Below, one piece after another: positions 1 to 7,780 of a stretch of 16,708 bases of DNA. Origin of the DNA: Lysobacteraceae bacterium (lineage in GTDB: Bacteria > Pseudomonadota > Gammaproteobacteria > Xanthomonadales > Wenzhouxiangellaceae). The notes beneath the pieces are model-generated. The model ran no database searches, was not told the origin of the DNA, and saw only the letters and a list, made by a program, of their open reading frames with translations. Where the stretch lies: positions 1 through 16,708 of the forward strand of contig JAIVHD010000249.1 in the NCBI GenBank assembly GCA_020201235.1. The letters run 5' to 3'. Within the stretch, counting starts at the first letter, position 1, and each line of letters opens with the position of its first letter. A program made the translations under genes and the position numbers.

Positions 1-9
1 ATACTGAAT

Positions 10-1152
10 ATGCAATCAGCAACGGCAAAGCAAACCGCCAGGCCGGGTCGCGAAGCGCGCGGCGCGCACTGGCCGCCGGCACACGAGCTGGTCTACGATG
101 ATGGCGTCAAGGCGCGAACGGCGGCCTTGTACGACAAGGTGCGCGATGTCGTGCCCGAGTTCGAATGGCCGCTGCACGCGCCGCTGGTCGATGCGATCAA
201 CCGCCTCAAGAAGCAGCGCAACGCGGTCATCCTGGCGCATAACTATATGACGCCCGAGATTTTCCACTGCGTCGGCGACGCGACCGGCGATTCACTCAAG
301 CTCGCGCAGCTCGCGGCCGAAGCCAACCAACAGGTCATCGTGCAGGCCGGCGTTCATTTCATGGCCGAAACGGCCAAGATCCTGTCGCCCGAAAAAACCG
401 TTCTGATTCCAGATCTTCAGGCCGGGTGTTCGCTGGCCGCCTCGATTACCGGTCAGGATGTGCGGCGCATTCGGGATGCCTATCCCGACGATCCGATCGT
501 GACCTATGTCAATACATCGGCCGAAGTCAAGGCCGAGTCCGACATCTGCTGCACCTCGTCAAACGCCGTCCAGGTGGTCGAGGCCGTGGCCCGTCAATGG
601 CGCACCGATAGCGTGATCATGATCCCGGACGAATACCTGGCCAAAAACGTCGCCAGCCAGACAGCGGTTCGGATCCTGACCTGGAAGGGTGCCTGCGAGG
701 TACACGAACGTTTCACCCGGCAAGAAATCGAGCAGCTCCGCGCCGAGCACCCCGGGGCCATGATCATCACCCACCCCGAATGCCCGCCGGAGGTGCTCAA
801 AGCGGCCGATTTCGCCGGCTCCACCGGTGCCATGGCGGCGTACGTGCGCGACCATCGGCCGGCCACCGCGATTTTGATCACCGAGTGTTCGATGAGCGAC
901 AACGTCGCGGTCGACAACCCGGCCACGCGGTTCATCCGGCCCTGCAATCTGTGCCCGCACATGAAGCGGATCACGCTCAAGGGCATTTACGAGTCGCTGC
1001 GCGATCTCAAGTACGAGGTCAAGGTCGATGATGAAATCGCTGCGCGCGCTCGTGCCTCGGTGCAGGCCATGCTCGACCTGCCCAGGGCCGACAAACCCCC
1101 GGCCTTCGATACCACCCGGCCGCTGACTGCGGCCGACTATGTCGCGCTCTGA
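10..1152 (+). CDS. nadA: Quinolinate synthase NadA
   Basis: This is quinolinate synthase, a cytosolic [4Fe-4S] enzyme that condenses iminoaspartate (from NadB) with dihydroxyacetone phosphate to give quinolinate in de novo NAD synthesis. The 380-residue length fits the longer NadA type. Visible family motifs are ILAHNYMTPEIFHCVGDATG near residues 74-93, VHFMAETAKIL near 115-125, YVNTSAEVKAESDICCTSSN near 167-186, HPEC at 255-258 and PCNLCPHMK at 311-319. The expected cluster ligands are Cys140 (in AGCSLA), Cys258 and one of Cys312 or Cys315; that assignment is by family analogy. The ATG at 10 is the first start in frame and begins only nine bases into the window, so the promoter is not visible. 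The broken nadB follows after about 100 bp, and nadC lies beyond it. The gene appears intact and the identification is confident. Confidence 0.97.
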   Translation: MQSATAKQTARPGREARGAHWPPAHELVYDDGVKARTAALYDKVRDVVPEFEWPLHAPLVDAINRLKKQRNAVILAHNYMTPEIFHCVGDATGDSLKLAQLAAEANQQVIVQAGVHFMAETAKILSPEKTVLIPDLQAGCSLAASITGQDVRRIRDAYPDDPIVTYVNTSAEVKAESDICCTSSNAVQVVEAVARQWRTDSVIMIPDEYLAKNVASQTAVRILTWKGACEVHERFTRQEIEQLRAEHPGAMIITHPECPPEVLKAADFAGSTGAMAAYVRDHRPATAILITECSMSDNVAVDNPATRFIRPCNLCPHMKRITLKGIYESLRDLKYEVKVDDEIAARARASVQAMLDLPRADKPPAFDTTRPLTAADYVAL

Positions 1153-1197
1153 CCGCCGCCGATGAACGTGCCCCGGCCCGACCGCTGCTGCTGCGCT

Positions 1198-1217
1198 CGA
1201 GACCCAAACCGGTCTCG
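1198..1217. other. Short perfect hairpin between nadA and nadB
   Basis: CGAGACC (1198-1204) and GGTCTCG (1211-1217) form a perfect 7-bp stem with a 6-base loop in the gap of about 100 bp between nadA and nadB. There is no T-tract after it, so an intrinsic terminator is not supported. It could be an RNA-processing or stability structure, or chance in GC-rich DNA. Confidence 0.3.
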
Positions 1218-1255
1218 TGACGGCCGCGGCGTGAATCGACTGGGCTGACCGGCGC

Positions 1256-2546
1256 GTGCGCGAATCCCCAAGGGAATCTCCGATCGTCATCGTCGGCTCC
1301 GGCATCGCCGGCCTTTGGGCCGCGCTGCACCTCAAGCCGCTGCCGGTCAAGGTGTTGTCCGGTCGCTCGGTGGGAGCCGAATCGTCTTCAGCCTGGGCCC
1401 AGGGCGGCATTGCCGCAGCGCTGGGGCCCGGCGACTCGCCGGAATCGCATGCCGTCGACACCATCGCTGCCGGTGCCGGGCTGGTCGACCGCGAGGTCGC
1501 GCGGACCATGACTGCGGCCGCACCCCGGCAGGTGCGCGCGCTGGAAGCGCTGGGCGTGGCCTTTGAGCACGCCGCCGATGGCAGCTGGCTGCTGTCGCAC
1601 GAAGCCGCGCACGGCCGAGCGCGGGTCGCGCGCGTCAACGGCGACCAGGCCGGCAAGGCGATTGTCGAGGCGCTGATCCGGGCCGCTCGCCGGGCACCGC
1701 ACATCGAACTGCTCGAGGGCTGTTACGGCGTTGGCTTGATGACCGATGCCGTCGGCGGCTGTGCCGGCGTGGGCGCTCGACCGCGACGGCCGGCGCTTTA
1801 TGCCCGAACTGCACGCCGATGCCGAGCTTGCACCGCGCGATGTCGTGGCGCGCGCCGTGCACCATCAGATCCGTTTTGGCGACGGCGCATGGCTGGATGC
1901 GCGCGCGGCCGTCGGCGATGCGTTTCCGCAGCGCTTTCCGGGTGTTTTCCAGGCCTGCATCGAAAACGGCATCGACCCGCGCGTTCAACCCATACCAATC
2001 GCGCCGGCGGTCCACTACCATATGGGCGGTGTGGCCGCCGGGCTGGACGGCGCTACCGCAGTCAGCGGCCTTTTTGTCGCCGGTGAAGCCGCCTGTACCG
2101 GCGTCCACGGTGCCAACCGGCTGGCCTCGAATTCGCTGCTTGAGGCGCTGGTCATGGGCGAGTCAGCTGCGCGCGCAATCTCCAGCGCCGCAGACACCGG
2201 CGCACGTCGGGCGCGCCGGCTCGGCGACCTGGGCAGCCCGGCCTCGCCGGCCATGCTTGAAAGCCTGCGCCGCGCCATGTCGGCCGATGCCGGGGTCGAA
2301 CGCGACGCGACCGGGCTGGCCCGGCTGCTCGATACGATCGACGCGCTGGAAGCCGAGCACGGCCCGGCCGACTCGCTGCTGGCCGCCCGATTGGTCGCAC
2401 GCGGCGCGCTGGCGCGCGAGGAAAGTCGTGGCGCACATTGCCGGAAGGACTTCCCCGCAGCGTCGCCGACGCCGGCGCACACGGTGCTGAAACTCGAACC
2501 TGGTGCCAAGCGATTGAGCGCCCCGCAACTGGAAGCCGTGCGATGA
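1256..2546 (+). pseudogene. nadB: L-aspartate oxidase NadB, broken by internal gap and frameshift
   Basis: L-aspartate oxidase is the FAD enzyme that oxidises aspartate to iminoaspartate for NadA. The N-terminal part (GTG at 1256 to about 1770) has the FAD-binding VIVGSGIAGL near residues 11-20, then SSSAWAQGGIAAAL and HGRARVARVNGDQAGKAI. The C-terminal part, in another frame (about 1770-2546), has WALDRDGRRFMPELHADAEL, APRDVVARAV, PIPIAPAVHYHMGGV and GEAACTGVHGANRLASNSLL. At about 1765-1775 the frame changes. The block expected between these parts is absent: LATGG, the glycine- and asparagine-rich flavin region and the FHPT-type segment. By comparison with the E. coli NadB layout, roughly 85-90 codons are missing. 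The two parts give about 430 codons against the usual 510-540. A simple one-base error cannot explain this, so the sequence as given should not encode active enzyme. The gene lies between intact nadA and nadC. Real deletion and assembly error are both possible. Confidence 0.9.
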
Positions 2547-2552
2547 ATGTCA

Positions 2553-2757
2553 ATTTAGCCCGTCTTATTCACCACCCTGCCGTCGCGAGGGGTCGACCGG
2601 CCCTGTGGCCGGGGTGTTGCGCGACCGAGTGCACCGGAAGCGTACTCGCCCGGCTGTTCAATAACGGCGGCCTGAGGATGCTCGACCGAGCGAGACGTCC
2701 CGGACGCGGGGCCTGGCGACTGCGCAGCAGGCAGCGTGGTGAATAAGGCCGATTTAG
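2553..2757. repeat. ~205-bp terminal-inverted-repeat element between nadB and nadC (family A)
   Basis: CTTATTCACCACCCTGCC (2564-2581) matches the reverse complement of 2730-2747 at 17 of 18 bases. Looser similarity continues outward to ATTTAG-like ends at about 2553 and 2757. The interior carries CGCACCGGAAGCGTACT-like and GAGGATGC...GACCGAGCGA segments that recur at 8850-8935, so this is a dispersed family with no coding capacity, like a MITE or a large extragenic palindrome. The left end begins just after the nadB stop. The right end contains the GTG used as the apparent nadC start. Confidence 0.75.
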
Positions 2758-3605
2758 CCAATACAGCGCTCTTGAACAGCCTGGTCGCCGAGCACGTCAG
2801 TCGTGCCCTGGTCGAGGACCTTGGCGGGCGCGGTGACATCACCAGCCAGGCCACCATACCGGTCGACCACCAGGCATGCTTTGTCATCCGCGCGCGCGCC
2901 GCCGGCGTGCTGTCGGGCGTCCAGGTCGCGCACGAGACCTTTCGCCAGGTCGACCCGGCACTGGTGCTGGACTGGCGGGCCAGCGAGGGCGATCGGCTCG
3001 AAGCCGGCGACATCGCGGTCTCGATTGCCGGTTCGGCCCGCTCGATTCTGACGGCCGAGCGCACCGCGCTGAATTTCCTCGGCCGCCTGAGCGGCATCGC
3101 CACACACACGCGCGCCTTTGTCGAGGCGGTGGCTGGCACCGGCGTCGCCATCGCGCACACCCGCAAAACCACGCCGGGCCTGCGCGCGCTTGAGTTGCAA
3201 GCAGTCGCCGCCGGCGGTGGCGCGCCGCACCGCTTCGGCCTCGATGATGCCGTGTTGATCAAGGATAACCACGTCGCGGTCTGCGGCGGCGTCGCCGAAG
3301 CGCTGCGGCGGGCTCGAAAACAGATCGGGCACATGACCCGGGTCGCGGTCGAAATCGATCGGCTCGATCAACTCAATGAGGCCCTGGAGTCCGGTGCCGA
3401 AAGCATTCTGCTGGACAACTTCGCGATTGCCGAGCTGCTCTCGGCGGTGGTTGTCGCAAGCCCGTCCGGGGTCGTGCTGGAAGCCTCCGGCGGCATCGAC
3501 CTCGATGGCGTGCGCATGATCGCCGAAACCGGCGTCGACGTGATCTCGATCGGCGCCATCACACACTCGGCCCCCAACCTCGACCTGGGCATGGACCCGG
3601 CCTGA
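2736..3605 (+). CDS. nadC: Nicotinate-nucleotide pyrophosphorylase (carboxylating) NadC
   Basis: NadC (quinolinate phosphoribosyltransferase) converts quinolinate and PRPP to nicotinate mononucleotide, CO2 and pyrophosphate, the third step of the cluster's pathway. The 289 residues fit the family (about 280-300). Visible features are VEDLGGRGDITSQATI near residues 26-41, the substrate-binding AHTRKTTPGLRALE near 140-153 (His141, Arg143, Lys144), GGGAPHRFGLDDAVLIKDNH, LLDNF, LEASGGI and the C-terminal GVDVISIGAITHSAP. The start is uncertain. GTG at 2736 or 2739 lies inside the right inverted repeat of the preceding element, without a clear ribosome binding site, and TTG at 2772 is also in frame. 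The first ten or so residues may therefore derive from the repeat. The gene converges on tyrS across a short hairpin. Confidence 0.96.
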   Translation: MVNKADLANTALLNSLVAEHVSRALVEDLGGRGDITSQATIPVDHQACFVIRARAAGVLSGVQVAHETFRQVDPALVLDWRASEGDRLEAGDIAVSIAGSARSILTAERTALNFLGRLSGIATHTRAFVEAVAGTGVAIAHTRKTTPGLRALELQAVAAGGGAPHRFGLDDAVLIKDNHVAVCGGVAEALRRARKQIGHMTRVAVEIDRLDQLNEALESGAESILLDNFAIAELLSAVVVASPSGVVLEASGGIDLDGVRMIAETGVDVISIGAITHSAPNLDLGMDPA

Positions 3606-3611
3606 CTTTCT

Positions 3612-3632
3612 AACTCGCCCGGCGGGCGGGTT
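3612..3632. terminator. Hairpin between convergent nadC and tyrS
   Basis: AACTCGCCC and GGGCGGGTT form a 9-bp stem (one G-T pair on the + strand) with a 3-base loop, directly between the nadC stop and the tyrS stop. It is well placed as a bidirectional terminator for the convergent genes. Neither strand has a convincing T-tract, so the function is inferred from position and stem strength. Confidence 0.5.
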
Positions 3633-4855
3633 CAGACGACCCTGACGCGCGCAAACTTGCGCTTGCCGACTTGCAGCAGGCCGTCAAAGCCGGGCTTGAG
3701 CGCCAGCTCGCGGTCATCGACGCGCTGGCCGTCGATCCGGACCGCGCCCTGCTTGATCATGCGAAACGCTTCGGAATTGGACGGCGTCAGGCCGGCCGCG
3801 GTCAGGGCCGCGGCAATGCCGAGCCCGTCTGCGGGGGCTTGGAGGACCTGCTCGGCTACATCTTCGGGCAGCGCACTGTCGCGAAAGCGCGCGATGAAAT
3901 CCTCGCGCGCCTGTTTGCCGGCACCCGGACCGTGGAAGCGATCGACAATCTCAATGCCCAGTTCAAACTTGACATCGCGCGGATTGCGGCCGTCCGCGAC
4001 CGCCTGTTTTAATGCATCGAGCTCGCTGCCCGGGCGAAAACTGAGCAGCTCGAAATAGCGCCACATCAGTTCGTCGGAAATGCTCATCAGCTTGCCGAAC
4101 ATCTCACCGGGCGGGTCGTTGATGGCAATGTAGTTGGCCAGCGACTTCGACATCTTCTGAACCCCGTCGGTGCCCTCCAGCAGCGGCCAGGTGATGATGA
4201 TCTGGGGTTTCTGGCCAGCCTGAGTCTGGAGCTGGCGGCCGACCAGCAGGTTGAACTTCTGGTCGGTACCGCCCATTTCGATATCGGCCTGCAGCGCGAC
4301 CGAATCGTGGCCCTGGACCAGCGGGTACAAAAATTCGTGAATCGCGATCGGCTGGCCGCCCTTGTAGCGCTTGTCGAAATCGTCGCGCTCGAGCATCCGC
4401 GCGACCGTATGCGAAGCCGCCAGGCGAATCATGTCGGCTGCGCCCATGTCGCCAAACCACTCGGAATTGAATCGGATTTCGGTTTTCTCGCGGTCCAGGA
4501 TCTTAAACACCTGCTCGGCATAGGTTTGCGCGTTGGCCTTGATCTGGTCCTCGGTCAACGGCTTGCGCGTCACGTTCTTGCCGCTGGGGTCGCCGATCAT
4601 GCCGGTAAAATCGCCGATCAGGAAAATGACCGTATGCCCGGCATCCTGAAACCGCCGCATCGCGTTGATGATTACGGTATGCCCCAAGTGCAGATCGGGC
4701 GCGGTCGGGTCGAAACCGACCTTGACACGCAGCGGCCGCAGGCCGGCCAGGCGCTCGGCCAGCTCGTCGGCCTGGATCACCTCGGCCGCGCCGCGCACCA
4801 GATCATCGAAGGGACTGTTTTGCTTGGGCATTACACGAAATCCGTCAATCATCAA
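3632..4855 (-). CDS. tyrS: Tyrosyl-tRNA synthetase
   Basis: Class I aminoacyl-tRNA synthetase that charges tRNA-Tyr with tyrosine. Numbering from the ATG at 4855, the HIGH-type signature is HLGH (56-59) after [26 protein letters not shown] (81-93), [14 protein letters not shown] (189-202) and the KMSKS loop (234-238) complete the catalytic domain. A C-terminal S4 RNA-binding domain occupies about 340-405 ([19 protein letters not shown]). The 407-residue length suits the TyrRS form common in gammaproteobacteria. The first ATG gives MMIDGFRV; the ATG at 4831 ([10 protein letters not shown]) may be the true start, since neither has a strong ribosome binding site. The gene is divergent from the M23 peptidase gene across about 420 bp. 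It appears intact. Confidence 0.97.
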   Translation of the reverse strand: MMIDGFRVMPKQNSPFDDLVRGAAEVIQADELAERLAGLRPLRVKVGFDPTAPDLHLGHTVIINAMRRFQDAGHTVIFLIGDFTGMIGDPSGKNVTRKPLTEDQIKANAQTYAEQVFKILDREKTEIRFNSEWFGDMGAADMIRLAASHTVARMLERDDFDKRYKGGQPIAIHEFLYPLVQGHDSVALQADIEMGGTDQKFNLLVGRQLQTQAGQKPQIIITWPLLEGTDGVQKMSKSLANYIAINDPPGEMFGKLMSISDELMWRYFELLSFRPGSELDALKQAVADGRNPRDVKFELGIEIVDRFHGPGAGKQAREDFIARFRDSALPEDVAEQVLQAPADGLGIAAALTAAGLTPSNSEAFRMIKQGAVRIDGQRVDDRELALKPGFDGLLQVGKRKFARVRVV

Positions 4856-4979
4856 AGGCGCTACAGTTTACCCCGGATTATTCCTGGCCCGACCGGCTGC
4901 GACGGCCCAAAGGTTGCCCAACCGGGGCACGTGGTTTCGTGGCGAAAACACCATGACCACGGCCCCCCGGTTTAAAGCG

Positions 4980-5162
4980 AACCGCAGATTACGCAGATTT
5001 CCGCAGATTATTGAATTGAGACTGTTATTGAGCAACCATGTACTCGGGCCTTTTGGTCACAAACCAGCCATTGAATCGACAGGCTCCTAGAGCGCGGATC
5101 GCTTTCCTCAAGGTCATTCGAAAACATTCAATAATCTGCGTGAATCTGCGTAATCTGTGGTT
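4980..5162. repeat. 183-bp element with 36-bp near-perfect inverted ends, in the tyrS/M23 intergenic region
   Basis: The 417-bp gap 4856-5272 has no convincing gene but holds this element. Bases 4980-5015 (starting AACCGCAGATTACGCAGATT) match the reverse complement of 5127-5162 at 33 of 36 positions. The right arm and its flank (about 5090-5185, including TCAATAATCTGCGTGAATCTGCG and GGTTCCATGGTTTTC) recur in the two long repeats at 8945 and 12902, so this is another member of that family with both arms kept. The centre contains CGACAGGCTCCTAG (about 5078-5091), related to the end of the 7573-7741 element. The remainder of the gap shows nothing I can name apart from presumed promoters. Confidence 0.75.
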
Positions 5163-5272
5163 CCATGGTTTTCTGTCTCGGCTTGGCTGCGTCATGTACC
5201 TAGTGAGGAAAATCATTGACCGTTAGCGCCAGTAACGGTACTGTAGTGGGGATTTAACCAACGAATCGATTC

Positions 5273-6811
5273 ATGCCGAAACAACGAGCCATGGCTTCCC
5301 GGCGAAGCCGCGACCCCGCAGCCACCCGCGCCGCACCCGCTTTTATTGAGCGTGCTCGCCAGCGTTTGATTCGGTCGCGCGCGCGTCTGGCCGTGATCGG
5401 CCTGATCCCGGCGCTTGCGCTGGTGGTCCTGGGGCTGCAAATGAACAGCGATCCCGAAGACTCTCTGACTGTGCAATCGCCGCCGGTTCAGCCGCAAGCC
5501 GCATCGGGTAATTTGGCGGCCGACGCTTCAACTGAAGATGCAACGGCCACTGCGACGGGCGAATCCGAAGCGCCCGCAGTCGAGACCGATCCGGATGCCG
5601 AAAGCGCGCCCTTTGACGGTCCGGCCCCGGCCCTGCCGACCACGCCCGCTGAACAGGACAAGCGCTCCTGGGAATACGTGCAGGTCGCCTCAGGCGATAC
5701 GCTGGAGGTGATTTTTCGGCGCCTGGGCCTGTCGGTGCGCCTGCTGCACGACATCGTTCGGCTCGACTCGACAACGCGCGGGCTGGCCGATCTTCGGCCC
5801 GGCGACGAACTGGCATTCGATCTTGACGGGGCGGCCGGCTTTCGTGCTCTGCGGGCCGAATCGGGTGACCAGCACTGGTTGTTCGTTGAGCGCGTCGACG
5901 ACAAGCTGGTCAGTCGCATCGAGGAGCGCGCGCTCGAGGTTCGTGTTGCCGAAGTCGAGGCCGAAATCACCTCGTCGCTGTTCAATGCCGGCAAAAATGC
6001 CGGGCTGTCCGATAACATGATCCTGCGCCTGGCCGGCATCTTTGGCTGGGATATCGATTTTGCCCTCGATATCCGCAGCGGCGACCGCTTCGCCCTGGCA
6101 TTTGAGGAAATCTACCGCGATGGCCAGTTTCTGCGCCAGGGCGCGGTGCTTGGCGCGCGTTTTATCAACCAGGGCGAAAGTTTTGCCGCGATTCGCTTCG
6201 ACGCCGGCAACGGGCACGACTACTACGACCCCGAAGGCCGGCCGATGCGCAAGGCTTTTCTGCGCGCGCCGATCAGCTTTACCCGCGTGACGTCAAATTT
6301 CAACCCGCGCCGTCTGCACCCGGTGACCCGGCAGGTACGCCCGCACAACGGCACCGACTACGGCGCGCCCACCGGCACGCCGGTCTGGTCGGCCGGCGAC
6401 GGCAGCGTGCTCGAGGCCGGCTACGGCGCGGCCAACGGCAACTACATCTTTATCCAGCACGGCAACCACATCGTCACGCGCTACCTGCATCTGTCAAAGA
6501 AGATGGTCAAGCGCGGCGATCGCGTGCGTCAGGGCCAGACGATTGGTCTTGTCGGTGCCACCGGCCTGGCGACCGGCCCGCATTTGCACTACGAATTCCT
6601 GGTCAACGGCCGCCATCGCGATCCGAGAAAGGTCGACCTGCCCGAAGCCCAGCCGCTGCCGGCTGAGCTGCTGCCCGAATACAAGGCCCACGCCGGCACC
6701 TGGCTGACCCGGCTCGAACAACTCATGCCGCCGAAGGTGATGCTCGCCAGCAGCGGCGAAGGCCAACCGGCCCCGGAGTCGCGCCAGCAAACGACCACGG
6801 CACCACAGTAA
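5273..6811 (+). CDS. M23 family murein DD-endopeptidase, MepM-like
   Basis: Membrane-anchored zinc endopeptidase predicted to cleave peptidoglycan cross-links in the periplasm during cell-wall growth. Residues 1-38 are basic. A single membrane segment follows (about 39-57, LAVIGLIPALALVVLGLQ), then a low-complexity Ala/Thr/Glu linker to about 130. An OapA/LysM-like domain spans about 135-185 (YVQVASGDTLEVIFRRLGL ... LRPGDELAF). The C-terminal M23 domain has the zinc motif HNGTD (His358, Asp362), YLHLS, and HLHYEF (His437, His439) after GATGLATGP. All metal ligands are present and the 512-residue length is normal for MepM/YebA relatives. ATG at 5273 is used; ATG at 5291 is an alternative. In related bacteria this gene sits beside tyrS and anmK, as here, although vapBC and a MITE intervene before anmK. 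Confidence 0.94.
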   Translation: MPKQRAMASRRSRDPAATRAAPAFIERARQRLIRSRARLAVIGLIPALALVVLGLQMNSDPEDSLTVQSPPVQPQAASGNLAADASTEDATATATGESEAPAVETDPDAESAPFDGPAPALPTTPAEQDKRSWEYVQVASGDTLEVIFRRLGLSVRLLHDIVRLDSTTRGLADLRPGDELAFDLDGAAGFRALRAESGDQHWLFVERVDDKLVSRIEERALEVRVAEVEAEITSSLFNAGKNAGLSDNMILRLAGIFGWDIDFALDIRSGDRFALAFEEIYRDGQFLRQGAVLGARFINQGESFAAIRFDAGNGHDYYDPEGRPMRKAFLRAPISFTRVTSNFNPRRLHPVTRQVRPHNGTDYGAPTGTPVWSAGDGSVLEAGYGAANGNYIFIQHGNHIVTRYLHLSKKMVKRGDRVRQGQTIGLVGATGLATGPHLHYEFLVNGRHRDPRKVDLPEAQPLPAELLPEYKAHAGTWLTRLEQLMPPKVMLASSGEGQPAPESRQQTTTAPQ

Positions 6812-6850
6812 CCGGCTCATTCAATCCGGCTTTATTTAACCCAGCTTCAT

Positions 6851-7261
6851 TTAACCTTTAACCCAGTTATCGACACGCAAGCCGTCTACACGTCGAAACT
6901 CGCGACCGTTATTCGTAATCAGGGTCATGTCGGCGGCAAGCGCGTGCGCGGCAATCCAGAGGTCGTTATTGCCAATTGGCGTGCCGGACGATTCGAGGCT
7001 CCCACGAATTCCGGCATATCGGTCGCCTGCCCCCCGGGCCATCGGCATGACCGGCACCAGTGATGCAAACTCATCGAGCATCGCAAGCACCGCGCGGCGC
7101 CGCGTGCTCTTTTCGGCACCAAACCTGAGTTCGCCCCAGGTAATCACGGAAATTGCGGCCTCTCCAGGCTGCAGTGCAGCGAACTTTGCGGCAACCTCGG
7201 CGGGCTTTTCGCGCGCGATGTAGATGCAAATGTTTGTATCGAGCAGGTAACGTGCGGTCAT
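6851..7261 (-). CDS. vapC: VapC-like PIN-domain toxin
   Basis: Toxin of a type II toxin-antitoxin pair, predicted to be a magnesium-dependent ribonuclease. The 136-residue protein has the PIN acidic set: Asp8 (YLLDTN), Glu44 (TWGELRFGAE), Asp100 (NNDLWIAAHAL) and the TNNGREF segment at 116-122. The length and the N-terminal LLDTNICIYI pattern are typical of the VapC/FitB group. It lies 38 bp downstream of vapB on the same strand, in the usual antitoxin-first order. The catalytic residues look intact. The actual RNA target cannot be read from the sequence. Confidence 0.93.
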   Translation of the reverse strand: MTARYLLDTNICIYIAREKPAEVAAKFAALQPGEAAISVITWGELRFGAEKSTRRRAVLAMLDEFASLVPVMPMARGAGDRYAGIRGSLESSGTPIGNNDLWIAAHALAADMTLITNNGREFRRVDGLRVDNWVKG

Positions 7262-7299
7262 CAGTGCCTAATTTCGGTCATTTTAGAAACCTTTTCTCT

Positions 7300-7533
7300 T
7301 CAGCCCAGCGGTTCGCGCTGCTGCGGTGGAGCATCCTGGCGACCTTCGGAAAGAAAGTCGTCAGGCAATCCGGCCAGCACCTCGAATGCGCGCGACAGAT
7401 CCGACGTCGGAGCCCGCAGGACCAGTTCATCGCCCCGCCGGAAGATTTCCAGCCGGTCGACGGCGACCTGGAACTCCTTCGGCAGCCGAACCGCCTGACT
7501 GTTACCCGATTTGAAGACACGCGTGGTGGTCAT
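7300..7533 (-). CDS. vapB: VapB-like AbrB-fold antitoxin
   Basis: Antitoxin partner of the PIN toxin, 77 residues. The N-terminal half is a MazE/SpoVT-AbrB swapped-hairpin DNA-binding domain (VFKSGNSQAVRLPKEF, residues about 6-21), and the acidic C-terminal half should wrap around the toxin. The ATG at 7533 is chosen because AGGAG lies seven bases upstream on the - strand (7540-7544). An overlapping reading frame starting at 7520 is a shadow. The pair is likely autoregulated through the palindromic AT-rich region just upstream (7547-7570). Confidence 0.93.
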   Translation of the reverse strand: MTTTRVFKSGNSQAVRLPKEFQVAVDRLEIFRRGDELVLRAPTSDLSRAFEVLAGLPDDFLSEGRQDAPPQQREPLG

Positions 7534-7546
7534 GCCAATCTCCTGT

Positions 7547-7570
7547 GTGTATACATTTAAGTATATACTT
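7547..7570. promoter_or_regulatory. Probable vapBC operator/promoter
   Basis: AAGTATATACTT (7559-7570) is a perfect 12-bp palindrome, and GTGTATAC (7547-7554) adds a second GTATAC half about five bases away. This AT-rich block sits directly upstream of the vapB ribosome binding site, where VapBC complexes usually bind to repress their own operon. TATA-rich bases here could also serve as the -10 region. The site ends two bases before the MITE-like element. Confidence 0.65.
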
Positions 7571-7572
7571 AT

Positions 7573-7741
7573 CCAGGAGCCTGTCGGACTTAACCGATCG
7601 TCGCGAGGGAAAGCCCGGTTGGAGTCAGATTTTTCGAACTTTTGAGGCGAATAGTGGGCCTATTTAACGAAAAAGAGCGAGAAACCTGGACCAATCCGGC
7701 TTTTCCGCAGCAGATCAGTGTTAAGTCCGACAGGCTCCTGG
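7573..7741. mobile_element. 169-bp MITE-like element with perfect 21-bp terminal inverted repeats
   Basis: The left end (7573-7593, beginning CCAGGAGCCTGTCGGACTTA) is the exact reverse complement of the right end (7721-7741). Similarity continues inward: GAGGGAAAGCCCGGTTGG on the left resembles the reverse complement of CCAATCCGGCTTTTCCGC on the right. The element has no coding capacity, which suits a miniature element mobilised by a transposase elsewhere. No clear target duplication is visible. It lies between the vapBC operator and anmK, so it may separate or supply promoters. CGACAGGCTCCT also occurs near 5078. Confidence 0.8.
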
Positions 7742-7780
7742 ACAACGAGCAACACCCAATTCGGTCGCAATCGGCAGACA

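Noticed and set aside
559..1704. Long open frame of 381 codons on the - strand
   Set aside because: It is antisense to clear nadA and nadB coding sequence, rich in Arg/Ala/Ser as expected from GC-rich shadow frames, and shows no family motif.
1765..1775. Programmed frameshift in nadB (and likewise anmK or the second TraG gene)
   Set aside because: Conserved blocks are missing at each junction, so a frameshift alone could not restore the protein, and no slippery sequence is evident.
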